DNA of 64,000 bases from Cichorium intybus (taxonomy: Eukaryota; Streptophyta; Magnoliopsida; Asterales; Asteraceae): contig CM042013.1 of NCBI GenBank assembly GCA_023525715.1, positions 71,764,994-71,828,993 of the forward strand, read 5' to 3'. Positions within the stretch are counted from its first letter, which is position 1, and the number at the start of each line of letters is the position of its first letter. Below, in pieces: positions 1-14,555 of the stretch. A program made the position numbers and the translations under genes. The notes under the pieces were generated by a model. It did no database searches, was not told the origin of the DNA, and saw only the letters and a list, made by a program, of their open reading frames with translations.

Positions 1-181
1 GGGCTAACACTGCAACTATACCGTACCCTGTCAGCTTCACCAGCGGCTCGACCGTCTTAGCCATCCTCCTTAGAGGATCCTTGGGACCCCGATACGCATG
101 TGGTTTCCACTGCAATGAACCTGCACCTCTTACCTCTTCGTCGCCGTCATCGTGCAAAACCAAAAGCGGATATGAAGTAAT
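1..181 (-). other. Coding-like open frame at window edge, unrecognised
   Basis: On the minus strand one frame stays open for about 60 codons and runs off the left edge. The stretch is GC-richer than the DNA to its right and reads as a plausible protein, with an acidic HDDGDEEVRGAG segment followed by a basic KDPLRRMAKTVEPLVKL segment. I do not recognise a family. It could be an exon of a host gene or of a captured or transposon-borne gene. No start codon or splice sites can be assigned. Confidence 0.25.
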
Positions 182-2840
182 TCAACCTTCTATCGAATTC
201 CTACAAGTTGTCGGTTAGCCAACCGAATCATCCGGTCAAGCTCAATGCAACCACAGTCTAATTGCTTCTCGCGATTTAGTCCTCGTTGATGCTAACGGGA
301 GCCTGGTCCACCAATTAATATTTTGTTGGAAATATGCCAACCAACATAACAAATTTGTGACACCACTAAACACATAGGCGTATTGGGTTACATACAAAGT
401 ATAATTCAAGTTTCAAAATAGCATGACCAATTATAATTTAGTTAGATAATATTATTATCTTTTAAATTAAAATGAGATTTTATTTGTGAGACAACATGAT
501 AAGTATTGACTTTCTTTTTAGCTATTCACACATGGTCTCTTGGATTATAAGTTGGAACACTTGATTAAAGTTCTAGTGAAACAATAAATTACTTTTGAAG
601 ATGTCCACTAACTCTCATATAACAATCGTAGCATTTCATGTCAAATATAATGTAACTTTTGCTATATATATAGACATAAGGCATACAAATTTGGTGTTAG
701 TGATTGTTGTTTTAACAAAAGAAAGAGCTTCTTTCATTTTGTTTCTTGACTGAAGCTTTGGGGTGCGTCTGCGATAGAGAACTCTACTTTGGGTTATTTG
801 ATTTCTTCTTGGCTACAATTTGAGGTAATTGTTTACTATCTTGTAATGATATTGTTTGGTTGCATAAAGTTGAATAAATATGGATGCTGTCAATTTATGA
901 TGTTTCACTTATTTACGTTTCTGTTCTTTATGTATAATTACGTTTTTGTTGTTAAGATCATAATCCTATAGTGGTATTGAGTCATTTGTCTATTCTTTAT
1001 TGCACTAAATTTTATTTGGTCATAAAACAAGTTGTATGTGGTATGATGTTATATATACATAAATCGGAAAATTATGTTTATAATATATAGTTCAATTATA
1101 AATTTAGTTTTAATACTTATGTATATGTATGATCGAGATATTAAAAACAAATAGCTTGGCACAGTTACAATCCAGGAGAAAGAAAGAAAGAAAAGTGTTT
1201 TTTTTTTTGTATGCCACCGCTCTATTAGTGCGATTAAACAAAAAAGGGATTTCTGCCCTTTGTTTCATCAAAAATCAGAAAAACATATTAGTGGTCCCTG
1301 TTTGGTGACTTGTTTTTAAATGGAAAGAAGTTGGATCCATAGTGGATTTATTCTTTTGTTTTTTCTATATTCTTGAAAACATATAAACTTAATATTAAAG
1401 TTATGATATATCAATTTAATTTTTTATTTAATAGCTTGAATTTTAGAAATGGATTTCCATAATGTTGTTGATTTATTATAAAAAAGATTTGGATGGTTTA
1501 AAGGCATGAAAACCATACAAAATTATATATAATGTGTATATTTTTATGGTTGTTAAATTAGTTTTAATAGCATAAAAATTTATATACAGAGATCAAAGTT
1601 TAAGTGTTAAAGACTCAAAGTGTATGTATTTGATTCTAATCAACACATTAATTAAAAGCATGTTTTTTAACAAACCGTGCTCTAGCAACAATATATAAAC
1701 TGTCACTAATGTTGATAGAGTTTATTAAAGGCTGAAGCCCTATTGATGGTTTCTAGTGACACTTAAATATTTCGCTAAAATTTTGGGTATTTATTTTAGT
1801 GATAACTGACTCCTTTTCAATAGAAAAGAATAGTCAAATCAACCGAGTTGGCTGGTCAATCTCAGAAAGAAGATAGGCCGGCAAACCGGAGACGTACGAC
1901 CACGCTTCCGACCTTACTAGCACCGGGGGTGTACTAATCAATGTTGCTGATATGCTTTTTTGTGACACTTTTTGCTATCGCGAACATGCTGAATTTACAC
2001 TTTTAACTGTTTAAAAATGTTATTTTAATTGTATGCATCTGATAATATTTTGTCTCGACAAGACCTATGTTTGGGATATTTTGGATTGATTTTGGTTGTA
2101 TAATTATTTAATTTGTGCGACTTGTGTGTCGTTTATTATTATTATCATTTTGTAATATAATATTCCTTTTAATTATAAAAAGTAGATTAGATAGAATATT
2201 GTATTAGAAAAATAAAATGCAATTATTGAAGATCGGAGATGATCAAACGGAAGTCATGGAGATTGAAGGCTCGACACGCATTCCATACTTCGATGATGGC
2301 AAATTTTAGTCGGAGTCGACAAATCACATTGTGGTTGTTTGTCACTAAAATGACAATGTTTTCCCGTTTTAGCTAAAGGAAAAACACATATGATTGAAGC
2401 AAATGTTATCGTTACTTGCAAATGTGGTGCTTTTTTTATGATTGTCTAGGATCCTTGCATGCTAGGAAAATAAAATCAAAACACAACAATTTGCTAATAG
2501 TTAACAAATGACTTTGCAAATTAATAAAAGGCAATTATAAAATTGCTTTATAAAAGAATTTTAAAATGTTTAAAAATTGAGTTTTTACCAAAAGATAAGT
2601 TAAAATGTTTTAACTAAAGCAAATACAAAATCCATTTATTATATAAATATAAAGCATACGCTACCCATTAAGAAACAAATACATGAACTAATAGTCTTTC
2701 GACGCGGAAAACTGCATTTAGCCAAATGCATTTGTTAGATTTTAGGGAATGTGATATGACGTCCGCGATAGCCGAAACCCTTTGGGTCGGATAGCATGTG
2801 TTTCTTTATTTACATTTTACTATCCGGACTTATGATCCGA
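182..2840. other. AT-rich stretch without a recognisable gene
   Basis: No frame of convincing length or composition was seen on either strand. A TATA-like run near 662 followed by a T-rich leader and a possible GTAATT splice donor near 823 resembles a promoter and first exon, but no coding exon follows. Otherwise I see only AT-rich intergenic sequence. Confidence 0.4.
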
Positions 2841-3780
2841 TGTGACACCCCGTTTTCAGTTTCCCAAAATAACTAGGAACGTTATTTAATAAACGATTTG
2901 ATAAACTGCTACGATTTAATAAATAACATGCGCTATGATAACACATGAATTATTTATGTTTTATATACATTATTAACAGAACAATAATATGATAAAATGC
3001 AAGTTATAATATTTGAAATAAATATTATAAAAGCATAAATAATATTCTGAATATATTACAAATGTAAATAACATCTAATTAATATTATTATAGTGTAAAA
3101 TTATATAAATTATAATTATATAAATAGTATTAATTAATATTATGAGTGCATAAATAATATTTAATTAATATTATGCTAATTTAATCAAAATAATGATTAA
3201 TTAAATTGAAACCTAAACCATTTTTATGAGTTGGCATATTTTGATGATTTGACCCACATAACCACTCCAAATCTGCAATAATACTCAAGTATATGACATA
3301 CCACACTTTCAAAAGAATTGACAATGATGTTGAAGTAAAAGAAACGATTATGTGATTCATTTTCCACACTTTATGACATGCAAAGAAGACAAATAAAGAA
3401 GTTGATTGGAAGGGCTTGTAATCAACGAATAAGTGTCTATATAATATTACCATAAGGATACATTAAGTGTATGATGCATTAAAGAAAATAAAGAAGAAAG
3501 ATAGTAAGTTTTAGAGAGAGAGTTTGGAAGTGAAGGTGATTCTTGAAAGCTTGAGAATTCAAAAGGAAGATCGTTTTTGAGGGTTTTGATTTCAACGATT
3601 TCTGCCATTAGAATTTCGAGAAAAGGAAGATCGTTTTTTAGGGTTTTGATTTCAAAGGATAAAGATGCGCAAGTTAGGAAGCAAAAGGGTAGAGCTGAAT
3701 ACAGTGTCGAGTGATCAACCTTTATTCGCTTTTGAAGGTCTTTAGAAGATAAGATATTTATGTCCACATGTTTTTTTTAC
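2841..3780 (+). other. Possible truncated gypsy-type LTR start
   Basis: The stretch opens with TGTGACACCCCG, the usual 5' terminus of many plant Ty3/gypsy LTRs, and has a TATA-like element near 3438. A segment of about 33 bp containing GGAAGATCGTTTTT is repeated at about 3560 and 3626. I could not find the matching 3' end or a TSD, so this may be a fragment. Confidence 0.25.
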
Positions 3781-5721
<1,941 letters not shown>

Positions 5722-5726
5722 ATAGC
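5722..5726. repeat. TSD ATAGC of copia-1 (left)
   Basis: ATAGC here and at 18108-18112 flank the two LTR ends and fix the borders of copia-1. Confidence 0.8.
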
Positions 5727-6108
5727 TATTGGGATATTAATTATGTCGAGATTTATGTAAACGAAGTAGTCATGTTCCTGTCCGAAGTCAGAGATAATTC
5801 GAAGTTGTGAAGTTGATCCGAAGACTATTAGCTGGCAGATTACGTTTATCTTTAGAAGTTAGCGGGTTTATCTTCTTATCTGTAAGCAATGGGCTTGATG
5901 TTATGGTCCATTATGTGTTAGTATAAATACTCATGTAACTCTAGATGATAGAGCAGTCGTAAGAACAGTAGCAAATTCATTGTAATCGTGCTTATTGAGG
6001 TGCTCATCTAATTGATTAGGAGCCTTAACTTCATTACAGTGAATAAATCATTCGACTGCTTGAATATTCATTACAATTGATCATCTTGTTTGCTTTATTC
6101 GTGTTTTA
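5727..6108 (+). repeat. 5' LTR of copia-1 (3' end truncated)
   Basis: It matches the 3' LTR from TATTGGGATATT to GTGTTTTA, with scattered substitutions and a missing 11-bp segment near 5873. The TATA box AGTATAAATACTC lies near 5919. The homology stops at 6108, where the 3' LTR has about 8 more bases ending CA, so the LTR terminus and following primer-binding site are lost here. Confidence 0.85.
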
Positions 6109-7573
6109 TTCATTACGACCTGCTGATGCATCATTCAAACCAAAGGTTGAAACTACACCCCATCCTGAGAAGAAGCTATTAGGTGACTCAAGGTATGACT
6201 GCAACTACTGTTTTGGCAAAAATCATCTTGCCAAAGATTTCATGTTAAAGAAAGCCAACAAGATGAAGGAGAGGGTAAATAATGAAGCTTACTATACGAA
6301 GAAGTTTGAGGAAGTTGGAACGAAAACTCAGAGTCTATCTCTAGTAGCTCCTAAGGGCGGTGAAGGCACGTATTAGATTTGGTCCTCAGGTTCAGACAAT
6401 GATGAGATACGAAAACCAACACATGGAGCAATGTTTGCTGCTTATACGGGATGCAGCATATGGTCCGATGATGAAGAATCGGATAAAGATGAAGATAGCA
6501 ACAACACTAGAATGTGTCTTATGGCACATGGATCTGCACCCACGTCCAACTCATGTCTCACTATCCCTGAGCAGGTATCTCTCATACTTGAAAACTTTAA
6601 TGTTCCAAAAGAACTTTTTATTAATTATCTTAACAAAACTACTTCTGACTGTCTGCATATGAATCAACTACTTGTTTCAGCAAATAGTGATGCGTGTCAG
6701 GCAATGGATGAAGTAACTTCGCTTAAGGGAAAACTAGAAGGCATGCGTGGGGCATTAGAGAAGAGTCAATTTGGAATAGGAATATTAGAAGAAAGTAAAC
6801 TGTTGCGTGAAAACAATGAGATTTTATTGAAACAAAGAAACCTTTTTTGTGAAACAGCGAAAAGATTATATTATTATATTACACGCATTTATCATTCTTC
6901 TGATATTGCCTTATATCATCATAAAAAGCTCTTGCCTTTTATTGAGTTTAAATTACAAGATGTGGACTTTTTTTCTTATGAATGTGAATCCATTGTTTCA
7001 TCCGCTGATATTCCAATTCAGACTTATGCTCATGGGTTTATTCCGTTTCAAAATTTTTTGAGCTCAAATAATCTTTCAAAATTAATTGATGAATCTCTAC
7101 CCACCATTCCTCTAGTTAATAAAAGTGATTATGTAAATGTTACTGTTAATGAAACTGTTGATTCTCACTCAAACTTGACTTCGAATGAAAGTAACTCTCA
7201 GAATGACACATATGATTCTGATTTCGATATTGAGGAAATAGACTGTGTGGATTTGTCTCAACAGAAATCATCCTCAGTCTGGTTTTCAACTAAAACAGAA
7301 TCTTGTGCAACCAAAGAGATCAAAATTCCCTCAAACAATTTTCAAAGCTACTCCTCTAAGGTTACAAAAGATTCTTCAGATGATGAATTACAGTCTATCC
7401 ATCTTCTTGATACTTCGGATGATTTTAAATCATTTTCTGAAAATAAATCCAAAAAACTTGTTGAACTTGCATGTACGTATCCTAAGAGTGCAAACTTCAA
7501 AAACATGGTTTTCATAAAACAAGGTGTTAAACTTGAGGAGAGTAGCGAACTACTTTCAATTATGAGAAAATGA
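6109..7573 (+). pseudogene. Copia-1 gag, 5'-truncated
   Basis: Reading in one frame from the LTR junction, the peptide contains a CCHC zinc knuckle (CNYCFGKNHLAKDF, about 6200-6243) whose last Cys is replaced by Phe. After a single in-frame TAG at 6374-6376 the same frame continues for 380 codons with an acidic segment (SDDEESDKDED), a coiled-coil-like stretch around EVTSLKGKLEGMRGALEKS, and an Asn/Ser-rich tail. This is the nucleocapsid and C-terminal gag region of a plant copia element. The N-terminal capsid part is missing because the deletion joins the LTR directly to mid-gag. Confidence 0.7.
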
Positions 7574-8340
7574 GTCAGTTACTCCCAAATGATTCTTTTC
7601 AACTGATAAAATGCTTCAAAATAATTTAAATGAAAATATGGAATTCAAAATTAACATTAAAAACATGAAATGTATGAGTTGAAAAACTCTATTAGAAGCA
7701 ACACTCATTCTTTCAAAAGTTTTACGATAATAGAAGAATGAGGAACTATCGTGATTTTCAAAACAAACAGAAGGATTTTAAAAATCAAAAAAAGGCTTCA
7801 ACAATTAAGAAGACTTCGAATGACAAGCAAAAATTGTTTTCGAACCAAACACATCCATCTATCGAAATCAAAAATTTGAAAAATTCTCAAAGAAACATTT
7901 CACAAAAGGAAGCAACTTAGTTGATACATTTCATGTTTGGTTAGATAAAAATATGAATCTTTTCAAAAATAGAAATCTCACCATACAAGATTACAAGCTT
8001 GCATGTGAAGAATTCCTATGCGAATCTACTCAATGTAGTTCTTCGTCTGGGAACTCCTCCGTATCAAAGAAAAAGTGGGTTCCGATTAAATAAACATCAT
8101 CGTTAAAAATTGAACCAAATATTGAACGTCCGAATAAAATCATGAAATGGGTTCTGAAAGCCATTCAAAAGAATAAATCTAAACCAGTTACTATCTTTGA
8201 AATCAGGATCCAAAACAACAGATTTGGTTGAATCATGGATCCTAGATCTGAACACTTACCCTCAAGGACCCAAACCATGTTGGGTACCTGAGCTTTCTCT
8301 CTAAATTGTAGGTCTTATGGGATGAGCAGTATGAGAAAGA
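7574..8340 (+). pseudogene. Copia-1 gag-protease linker, frameshifted
   Basis: Several short frames in different phases encode a Lys/Asn/Ser-rich low-complexity peptide (7738-7920), then a segment ending SVSKKKWVPIK (about 8040-8092). This is the usual linker between gag and protease in this type of element. It is broken by frameshifts and stops. Confidence 0.5.
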
Positions 8341-9626
8341 ATGGTATATCGATAGTGGCTACTCAAGACACATGACAAGGAGAATTGAATACCTAAGAGA
8401 CTTTCGAAGTTTAGAAGAAGGTGGTGAAGTGAAGTTTGGAAATAATGAAACATGTCCCATAAAAGGCTATGAGAAAATCACAAATGGGAGGTTCATAATA
8501 GACCGTGTCGCATATGTTGAAGGACTTAAGCAAAACCTGGTCAGTAGTTATGCGTGGGCATAGGATACAAAGTTAAGTTTGATGAAGCTAGAAGTGTTAT
8601 AAAGAAGAAAGGTTTGAAGGAAATTATACTAAAGTCAAAAAGGAAGGGAGAAATGTATCCGTTAGATATGAAGCCTATAATTGGAGCCCCTTGAATCTGC
8701 CTTCTCTCAAAGGCACCTTCGGATCTTAGTTGGTTGTGGCACAGACGTTTATCCCACTTGAACTTTAAGAACATCAACAAACTTATCACTCTTGATCTTG
8801 TTTGGGGGATGCCAACACTGAAGTTTAACACTGACACCTTATGTGCTGCCTGTGAACATGGCAAACAAAAACGTCAAGCTCATCCGATTACTATAGACTC
8901 AAAGATTACAGAACCACTTGAACTACTTCATATTGATCTATGTGGACCTTCCACTGTGGAGTCCCTTGGTGGCAAGAAGTATATTCTTGTAATTATGGAT
9001 GATTTTTCACGGTTCACATGGGTAATCTTTCTAAGGAAAAAATCTGACACTCTAACTGACACTCTAACTGAGTTGATTGCATTCATTAAACAAATCGAAT
9101 TTTATCTCAAGAAGCCTATACGAGCGATCCAAAGTGACATGGGAATGAATTCAAGAATCAAACAATTGACTCTTTCCTGAAAGAAAAGGGAATCACTCAC
9201 AACTTTTCAGCCACATACACTCCACAACAAAATGGAGTTGTTGAACGAAGAAACAGGTCACTATGTGAAGAAGCCTGAACAATGCTCAATTTTGCGAATC
9301 TGCGAATGTACTTCTGGGCCGAAGCAATTGCCACAACATGCTTTACACATAATCGCTCATTCATCCATCGTCGGTTCAACATTACACCATACGAAGTCAT
9401 CAACAAATGCAAACCAAATGTCAAGTTCTTTCATATCTTCGGATTCCGATGTTTCATCATGAAACAAAAAGATAGCTCAACAAAGTTCGCATCAAAATCG
9501 GATGATGGCGTCTTTCTTGGCTACTCTCACTCAGCCAAAGCGTATCGTGTTCTCGATAAAAGCACCAGGAACATAGATGAGACATTCAATATGACATTCG
9601 ATGATCATCATATCAAGAAATCATAA
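8341..9626 (+). pseudogene. Copia-1 protease and integrase
   Basis: The protease active site reads WYIDSGYSRHMT, with the catalytic DSG at 8351-8359. A GAG-pre-integrase zinc-binding domain follows (WHRRLSHLN...CAACEHGKQ, about 8734-8870), then the integrase core with LLHIDLCGP (first Asp), AIQSDMG (second Asp) and QQNGVVERRNR (Glu region), and a C-terminal FHIFGFRCF...DGVFLGYS segment. A stop at about 8561 and a frameshift near 9140-9180 break the chain, so the core must be read in two phases. The enzymes would have processed the polyprotein and inserted the cDNA; this copy cannot. Confidence 0.85.
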
Positions 9627-9699
9627 ACAATTTTTCTTCGTTCCTCTATCTTTCGTGACTCCCCAACCGAACTAATTCCACTTGACTCATTTAATCTTG

Positions 9700-10018
9700 C
9701 TTTTTGTTTTTGTTTGACAGTCTCGAACGTGCTGTTGATGCTGAATCTAATGCGAAGGACAACAACATCTCTGAAACTCACAAGCTAAATGAAGATCATC
9801 TATCTGCTGAATATTTTGTGGAAAAGACACCTTTGATCGAGGGGGAGCTTTATGGATCGAACCAAGATGATTCATATTTTGAGGGGGAGTACAATAAATC
9901 TTCATCTGCATCACCTCTTGTCACCCCTACCACAGTTTCATCTTTCGAGGGGGAGCCGGCAAGTACCTCTTCACTTGCAGACCGAGTTACTACGATTGAG
10001 GGGGAGCAACCTAATTAA
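9700..10018 (+). pseudogene. Copia-1 integrase-RT linker with GAGGGGGAG repeats
   Basis: An acidic, Ser-rich frame in which GAGGGGGAG occurs four times (near 9839, 9880, 9946 and 9998), each read as Glu-Gly-Glu. The motif closely resembles the element's own polypurine tract AAAGGGGGAG near 17696. A linker between integrase and RT is normal in copia; the reiterated purine motif is not a usual protein feature. Confidence 0.6.
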
Positions 10019-10204
10019 GAAACTCGGAACGAAGACACTTTGGATTATCCTTCCGATACAAAAGAGGTGAACGGTGAAACTTTACCAGAATATGATCCTG
10101 CGTATCCACCTCTTGAAAAATGGACTCGTGATCATCTGAAGGCTTAGGTATTAGGTAATCCAAGTGAGAATATTCTCACACAAGCACAATTAAGAGAAAA
10201 ACAA

Positions 10205-10740
10205 TAAGAACTGAATAAACGATCAGACTTTTGGATGTTTAATGTTTTCATTTCCAATGTTGAACCGAAAAATGTGAAAGATGCTTTTCAACATTCTGAT
10301 TGGGTTGAGGCCATGCAGAGTGAGTTAGCTGAATTTGAAAGAAAAAAAGTTTGGTGCTTAATTCCTAAACCTGCTAACTCCTCTGTAGTTGGTCTTAAAT
10401 GGGTTTTTGGAAATAAACTTGATACTGAAGGTAACATTGTACAAAAAAAGCTAGACTTGTTATTAAAGGATACTGTCAACAGGAGGGAATCGATTATGAT
10501 GAGGCCTTCGCTCCTGTTGCCAGACTCGAGTCCGTCCAAATATTTTTGGCATTTGCTGCCCATGAAAACTTTGATGTCTTTTAAATAGACGTCAAATTTG
10601 CTTTTCTAAACAGAGAACTCGTGGAAACGGTGTATGTGGAACAACCCCCAGGATTTATAAACGAAAAGTTCCCTGATCACTGTTATATTCTAAACAAAGG
10701 AAGGTACGGGTTAAAGCAAGAACCACGAGCATGGTACGAA
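10205..10740 (+). pseudogene. Copia-1 reverse transcriptase, N-terminal part
   Basis: It encodes the copia RT start (WVEAMQSELAEFERKKVW...VGLKWVFGNKLD), a frameshift near 10450, then VKFAFLNRELVETVYVEQPPGF and YGLKQEPRAWYE. The sequence then jumps at about 10741 straight into RNase H. The central RT with its catalytic YVDD box is absent, so polymerase activity is lost. Confidence 0.85.
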
Positions 10741-11096
10741 ACTTTACAGCCGAAGCTGAGTATGTTGCTACTGCTCCCTACACTTCTCAAATGATCTGGA
10801 TCCAAAGCCAACTTCGCGACTACGCCATCCATATGCGAAGGATACCCCTCTTCTGTGACTCACAAAGTGCCATACAAATATGTCACAACCCAGTTCAACA
10901 TTCGAAGACCAAACATATTTCTCTTCGCTACCACTTCATAAAGAGTCATGTAGACGAAGGAATTATTGAGGTCCATTTTGTCCACACTCATGATCAGTTG
11001 GCTGACATCTTCATAAAGGCCTTAGACGAAAAAGCTTTCACAAGAATCATCCATGGGCTAGGCATGATTGAGTCATCTGCAGTACCCCAGTCCTGA
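10741..11096 (+). pseudogene. Copia-1 RNase H domain
   Basis: The frame carries the RNase H signature TAEAEYVATA, then LFCDSQSAIQICHNPVQHSKTKHI and the C-terminal HTHDQLADIFIKAL. The frame is open to its stop at 11094-11096. It is joined to RT by the internal deletion described for the preceding piece, so it is a fragment although uninterrupted. Confidence 0.88.
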
Positions 11097-12526
11097 ACAG
11101 ATAAGTGCTTCTTACCTCGTACACTATGTATATTTTATTTTATTTTTAGTTTTGTTTTTGTTTTTGTTTTTGTTTTTTTCTTTCTTTTCTTCCTCATGTT
11201 TCAAAATTCACACAATTTTTTTTATTTTACATCAGAAGGAAACTCATCACTATTCCAAACCAAACCTTCGGATCTCTTTGGTTAAAGTTTTCAAAAGGAC
11301 ATAACGCATCTTCTTTCTTTTAACTCTTCAAACACGCGTTACTGTACACATCCGAACCTTCAGTTCCCTTCTGATCATTAATATTGTGCAAATTTGTATC
11401 AAAAATCGTTGTTGTGCTTTCTTAGACATCTTTTTCATCCGAATCTTTCTTTTGAAAAATCCATTAGTGATATTTAAAGGACAAAACGTTGACTTTAGAA
11501 TCTGTGAATACATATTCCATTGCACTAAGGTATATCTGGGATTCAACCTGCAACACTGGTAAAACTTCGGATGATCTGGTCATGGTTAAAGACCCTCTTA
11601 CATTCCCATTCTTCGGACATGATTGCCAATTCCTCTACCGTCCTATCTTACATGGACGCGGTGGTTCTTACATTTGCTTCAGTATTTCATTAATCAAAAA
11701 GACTTGTTCTTTTCAGGATGATAGGTCTCAATTTTTCCTTCGTTTGATACATCTGATATTTCTTGAAACGAAGCTCATGATCATTACACAAAAGTTACAC
11801 ATTTAGCTATATGGGTTTACGTAAAATGTGAAATGCTTAGCAGACAGTTCCCGTTCCAACAAGAGTGCAAAAAAAATTTCTTGGCAATATACCTTAAAAT
11901 GAATCAAAAAGAAAATTCAAATATCACTATGGAACTATGCTCAACAATACTGGTGCAAAAAAAATTGGCTTACCGTCAGATACCATCTCTCCTAAGCACC
12001 ATTGCTTGTCAAGTACGAGAAAATTCAAGGCATACCCCCTCTATTCAATGCAACAATTCAGATCTCCTATAACATAGTTGAGAACCTGATTAGGGGTATG
12101 AACATCTCAGTAACCCGTCTTTGGTGACAAGGGTGGAGTAGTGCACGATTCCAAAGGCTTGTCATCCGGGAAAAGTGTCCAAATACTCTATCTGGTGAAA
12201 TGAGATATGATTTTTTCAACTTTCTTTTCACACGACTTAAATACAGAAAATCCTAATGTTGGATCACTGAAGTGTAATGATTAATGTTCTTCGGATCGGG
12301 AAATGCCATCTAAGTTCTTACCAAGGAAACTGTTGAGATCATAACATGCACGTCAAACTCTTAAAATGTGAAGATGGAATATTACACAGGTTCAGCTATC
12401 GTATGATTGGTAGACCACTTACGTCATGTCCAGGTATCGAAGTGTAATGCAGACTTCCTAGAATCACGAGATCTCTTCTCACAAATCCAACACAAAACAA
12501 GATTTTTGCAAATATCAAATGTGATG
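11097..12526 (+). other. Copia-1 spacer between pol and third ORF
   Basis: T-rich, then mixed DNA without a convincing frame, interrupted at 12527 by a solo LTR. It continues after the LTR at 14045. Confidence 0.5.
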
Positions 12527-14039
12527 TGTAACACCCGTGTTCCGGATAATGTTTCAGATCAAAATTAAAAACATCAGTTACAATTTCATATAAAAATCAG
12601 CATTGTATGCCGATCTTAGAAAAATCATAATTAATTCTATAAAAATCGGATTGACCTGAAACCAGTGCACAAAGTTTGCAAATTGAGTCTAGTTTATTCT
12701 ATAAATTTTGTTGGGCGCACCGCGCCTGTCACCGTCGGTGGTGTCGGTCGAGTGCGCGATGAAGTAAGCGCTTACGTCAGAGATCGGGTCGCGATCTAGG
12801 GTTAGATCGCGTCGCGACGGGGCTCCAGAGGCCTATAAATACGAGGCACAAGCCTTATTTTTGAGGCAGAACACACACCAAACACATATACGATATAGGA
12901 GAGTGTTCTGGTAAGGAGTATACGTTGAGAGATGATAGTGAGAAGTAAGGAGCCAGCGGTAGCTAGCGTCGAGGTGCTCGGGAGCTGTCAGAAGTCCGGA
13001 ACGAGAACCGTGCCAGGACTCCGGGAAAGCACCAAACTCAGGTGAGTAATCGCTACCGTATCTCCCTAGTAGTTTTTACGTGTTGAGCTATAGTAGAAAG
13101 AAATTATTGAAAGAAATGCAGAGTAGTATAGTTATGATATATGTGTTAGTAGTTGTGAGGAAAGTAGGTATGCTACAGACCCGTTGACGAGTCTGGCCCA
13201 TGAGAAGTAGTGTATCACAGGATGATACTAAGCAATGTAATTAACCAGTAGTGTAGTGTCCATGCAAAAGAATGACATACGACATAGAAAAAGATAATGT
13301 GTAGATATTGTGTGCCAGCTCCATATATTGCACCAGTATTGGTCTAGTAAGTTAGAGGGGATATGGATATCCCATAAAGCAAATATACGAAGTCGTGTAG
13401 TCAGTTACCAAATGATGAATTTGGTAAAGAGCGATAGAGCCGAGAGAGACCCGGTGCGAAACCGGTGAATATTTTAAGATGGTAAGAACAAATGAGTTGT
13501 CACAGTATGTGATACCGTAAGTTAGTAAGTAATAACAAGTAGTAAGGAATGAGTTACCATATGATAATAGTAGGTAACATAGTAGTAAAACACATCACTA
13601 TTGATGATACTGAAAATGAGTAATGTCAGACAGTATGGTAACATTATAAGTTACCAAGTAATAGAAGAAAGCACACTCAGTACGGTAACGTTATAAGTTA
13701 CCAGTTAGTAGAAGAAAGTGCTGTAAGACATAGTAAGAGTATACGTAATAGTATAAGTACAAGAGAAGTGAGTTCCGTCGGGTAATACGGTAGTTTCACA
13801 GTATGATGGACGAGTAAGAAAAAGTGATCGTATGACGGTCCGGTGTAGTAAGATGAATCTGTGAAACGAGTGTGGCTATTTAGGCCATACTGTGATTCGA
13901 TTACTCACTAAGCTTTATAGCTTACCCTTCTATTTTATGTGGTTTTGCAGGTGTAGGTAACGCTCGGCTTGGATCATGGAACGATCCCTGGTGATATTAT
14001 CTTGTAAAATCTTAGGCTTTAGAGAGCCGGGGCGTTACA
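12527..14039 (+). mobile_element. Solo LTR, gypsy type, nested in copia-1
   Basis: It starts TGTAACACCCG and ends GGGGCGTTACA, an imperfect inverted terminus with TG..CA ends, and is flanked by the 5-bp TSD TGATG (12522-12526 and 14040-14044). A TATA box (CCTATAAATACGAGG, about 12832) and a downstream splice-donor-like CAGGTGAGTAAT at about 13040 fit an LTR promoter and leader. No internal region is present. Long LTRs with these ends are typical of plant chromoviruses of the Tekay/Del type; the family is inferred. Confidence 0.85.
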
Positions 14040-14044
14040 TGATG

Positions 14045-14444
14045 TCTTTCACTTTCGAATGAAGAAACAATTGTTGTCTTTCGAGCATACCTTCAGATGA
14101 TGAAACACTTTGTTTGCACTTTCATAAAAATACCAAAAACATATTTTTATTTTCAATTTTTCTTTCTTTTTTCGTATAATTTTTTTTCTTTTTTTTCTTT
14201 CTCTTTTCTAACTAAATAAGTTGAATTTTAGCCGGATTCTTAGGGATTCTAAACGGTTTCATATTTGAATTGGGATTTGACAGCAACCAATCAGCACACA
14301 GGCTAACGGTTACTTAAGGGAGACGCAGCTGTCACACGATAAAAAAGGGAACGTCCCCTCATTTCTCAGATGACGTGGCCTCACCCGATTCGACCCTCAA
14401 CCCGTGCATTTGATGCACCTTTCTCTCTCCACTTATCACCCCAC
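14045..14444 (+). other. Copia-1 spacer upstream of third ORF
   Basis: Continuation of the spacer after the solo LTR. It is T-rich and then GC-richer, leading into the TATA box at 14445. No frame is supported. Confidence 0.4.
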
Positions 14445-14452
14445 TATATAAA
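14445..14452 (+). promoter_or_regulatory. TATA box in front of copia-1 third ORF
   Basis: TATATAAA in the context CCACTATATAAACCAACAC, followed by a pyrimidine/CA-rich leader of about 100 bases without an ATG and then the ATG at 14556. Spacing and composition match a plant core promoter and 5' UTR, so the third ORF may once have been transcribed separately from the LTR promoter. Confidence 0.5.
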
Positions 14453-14555
14453 CCAACACACCCCACCATTCTTCCTTTCCGTTTCCTCCACTCTTCATCT
14501 TTAAAACTGCAACCTCCACTCAAGAATCTCCAAAACTTCAACCTTACACTTCATC

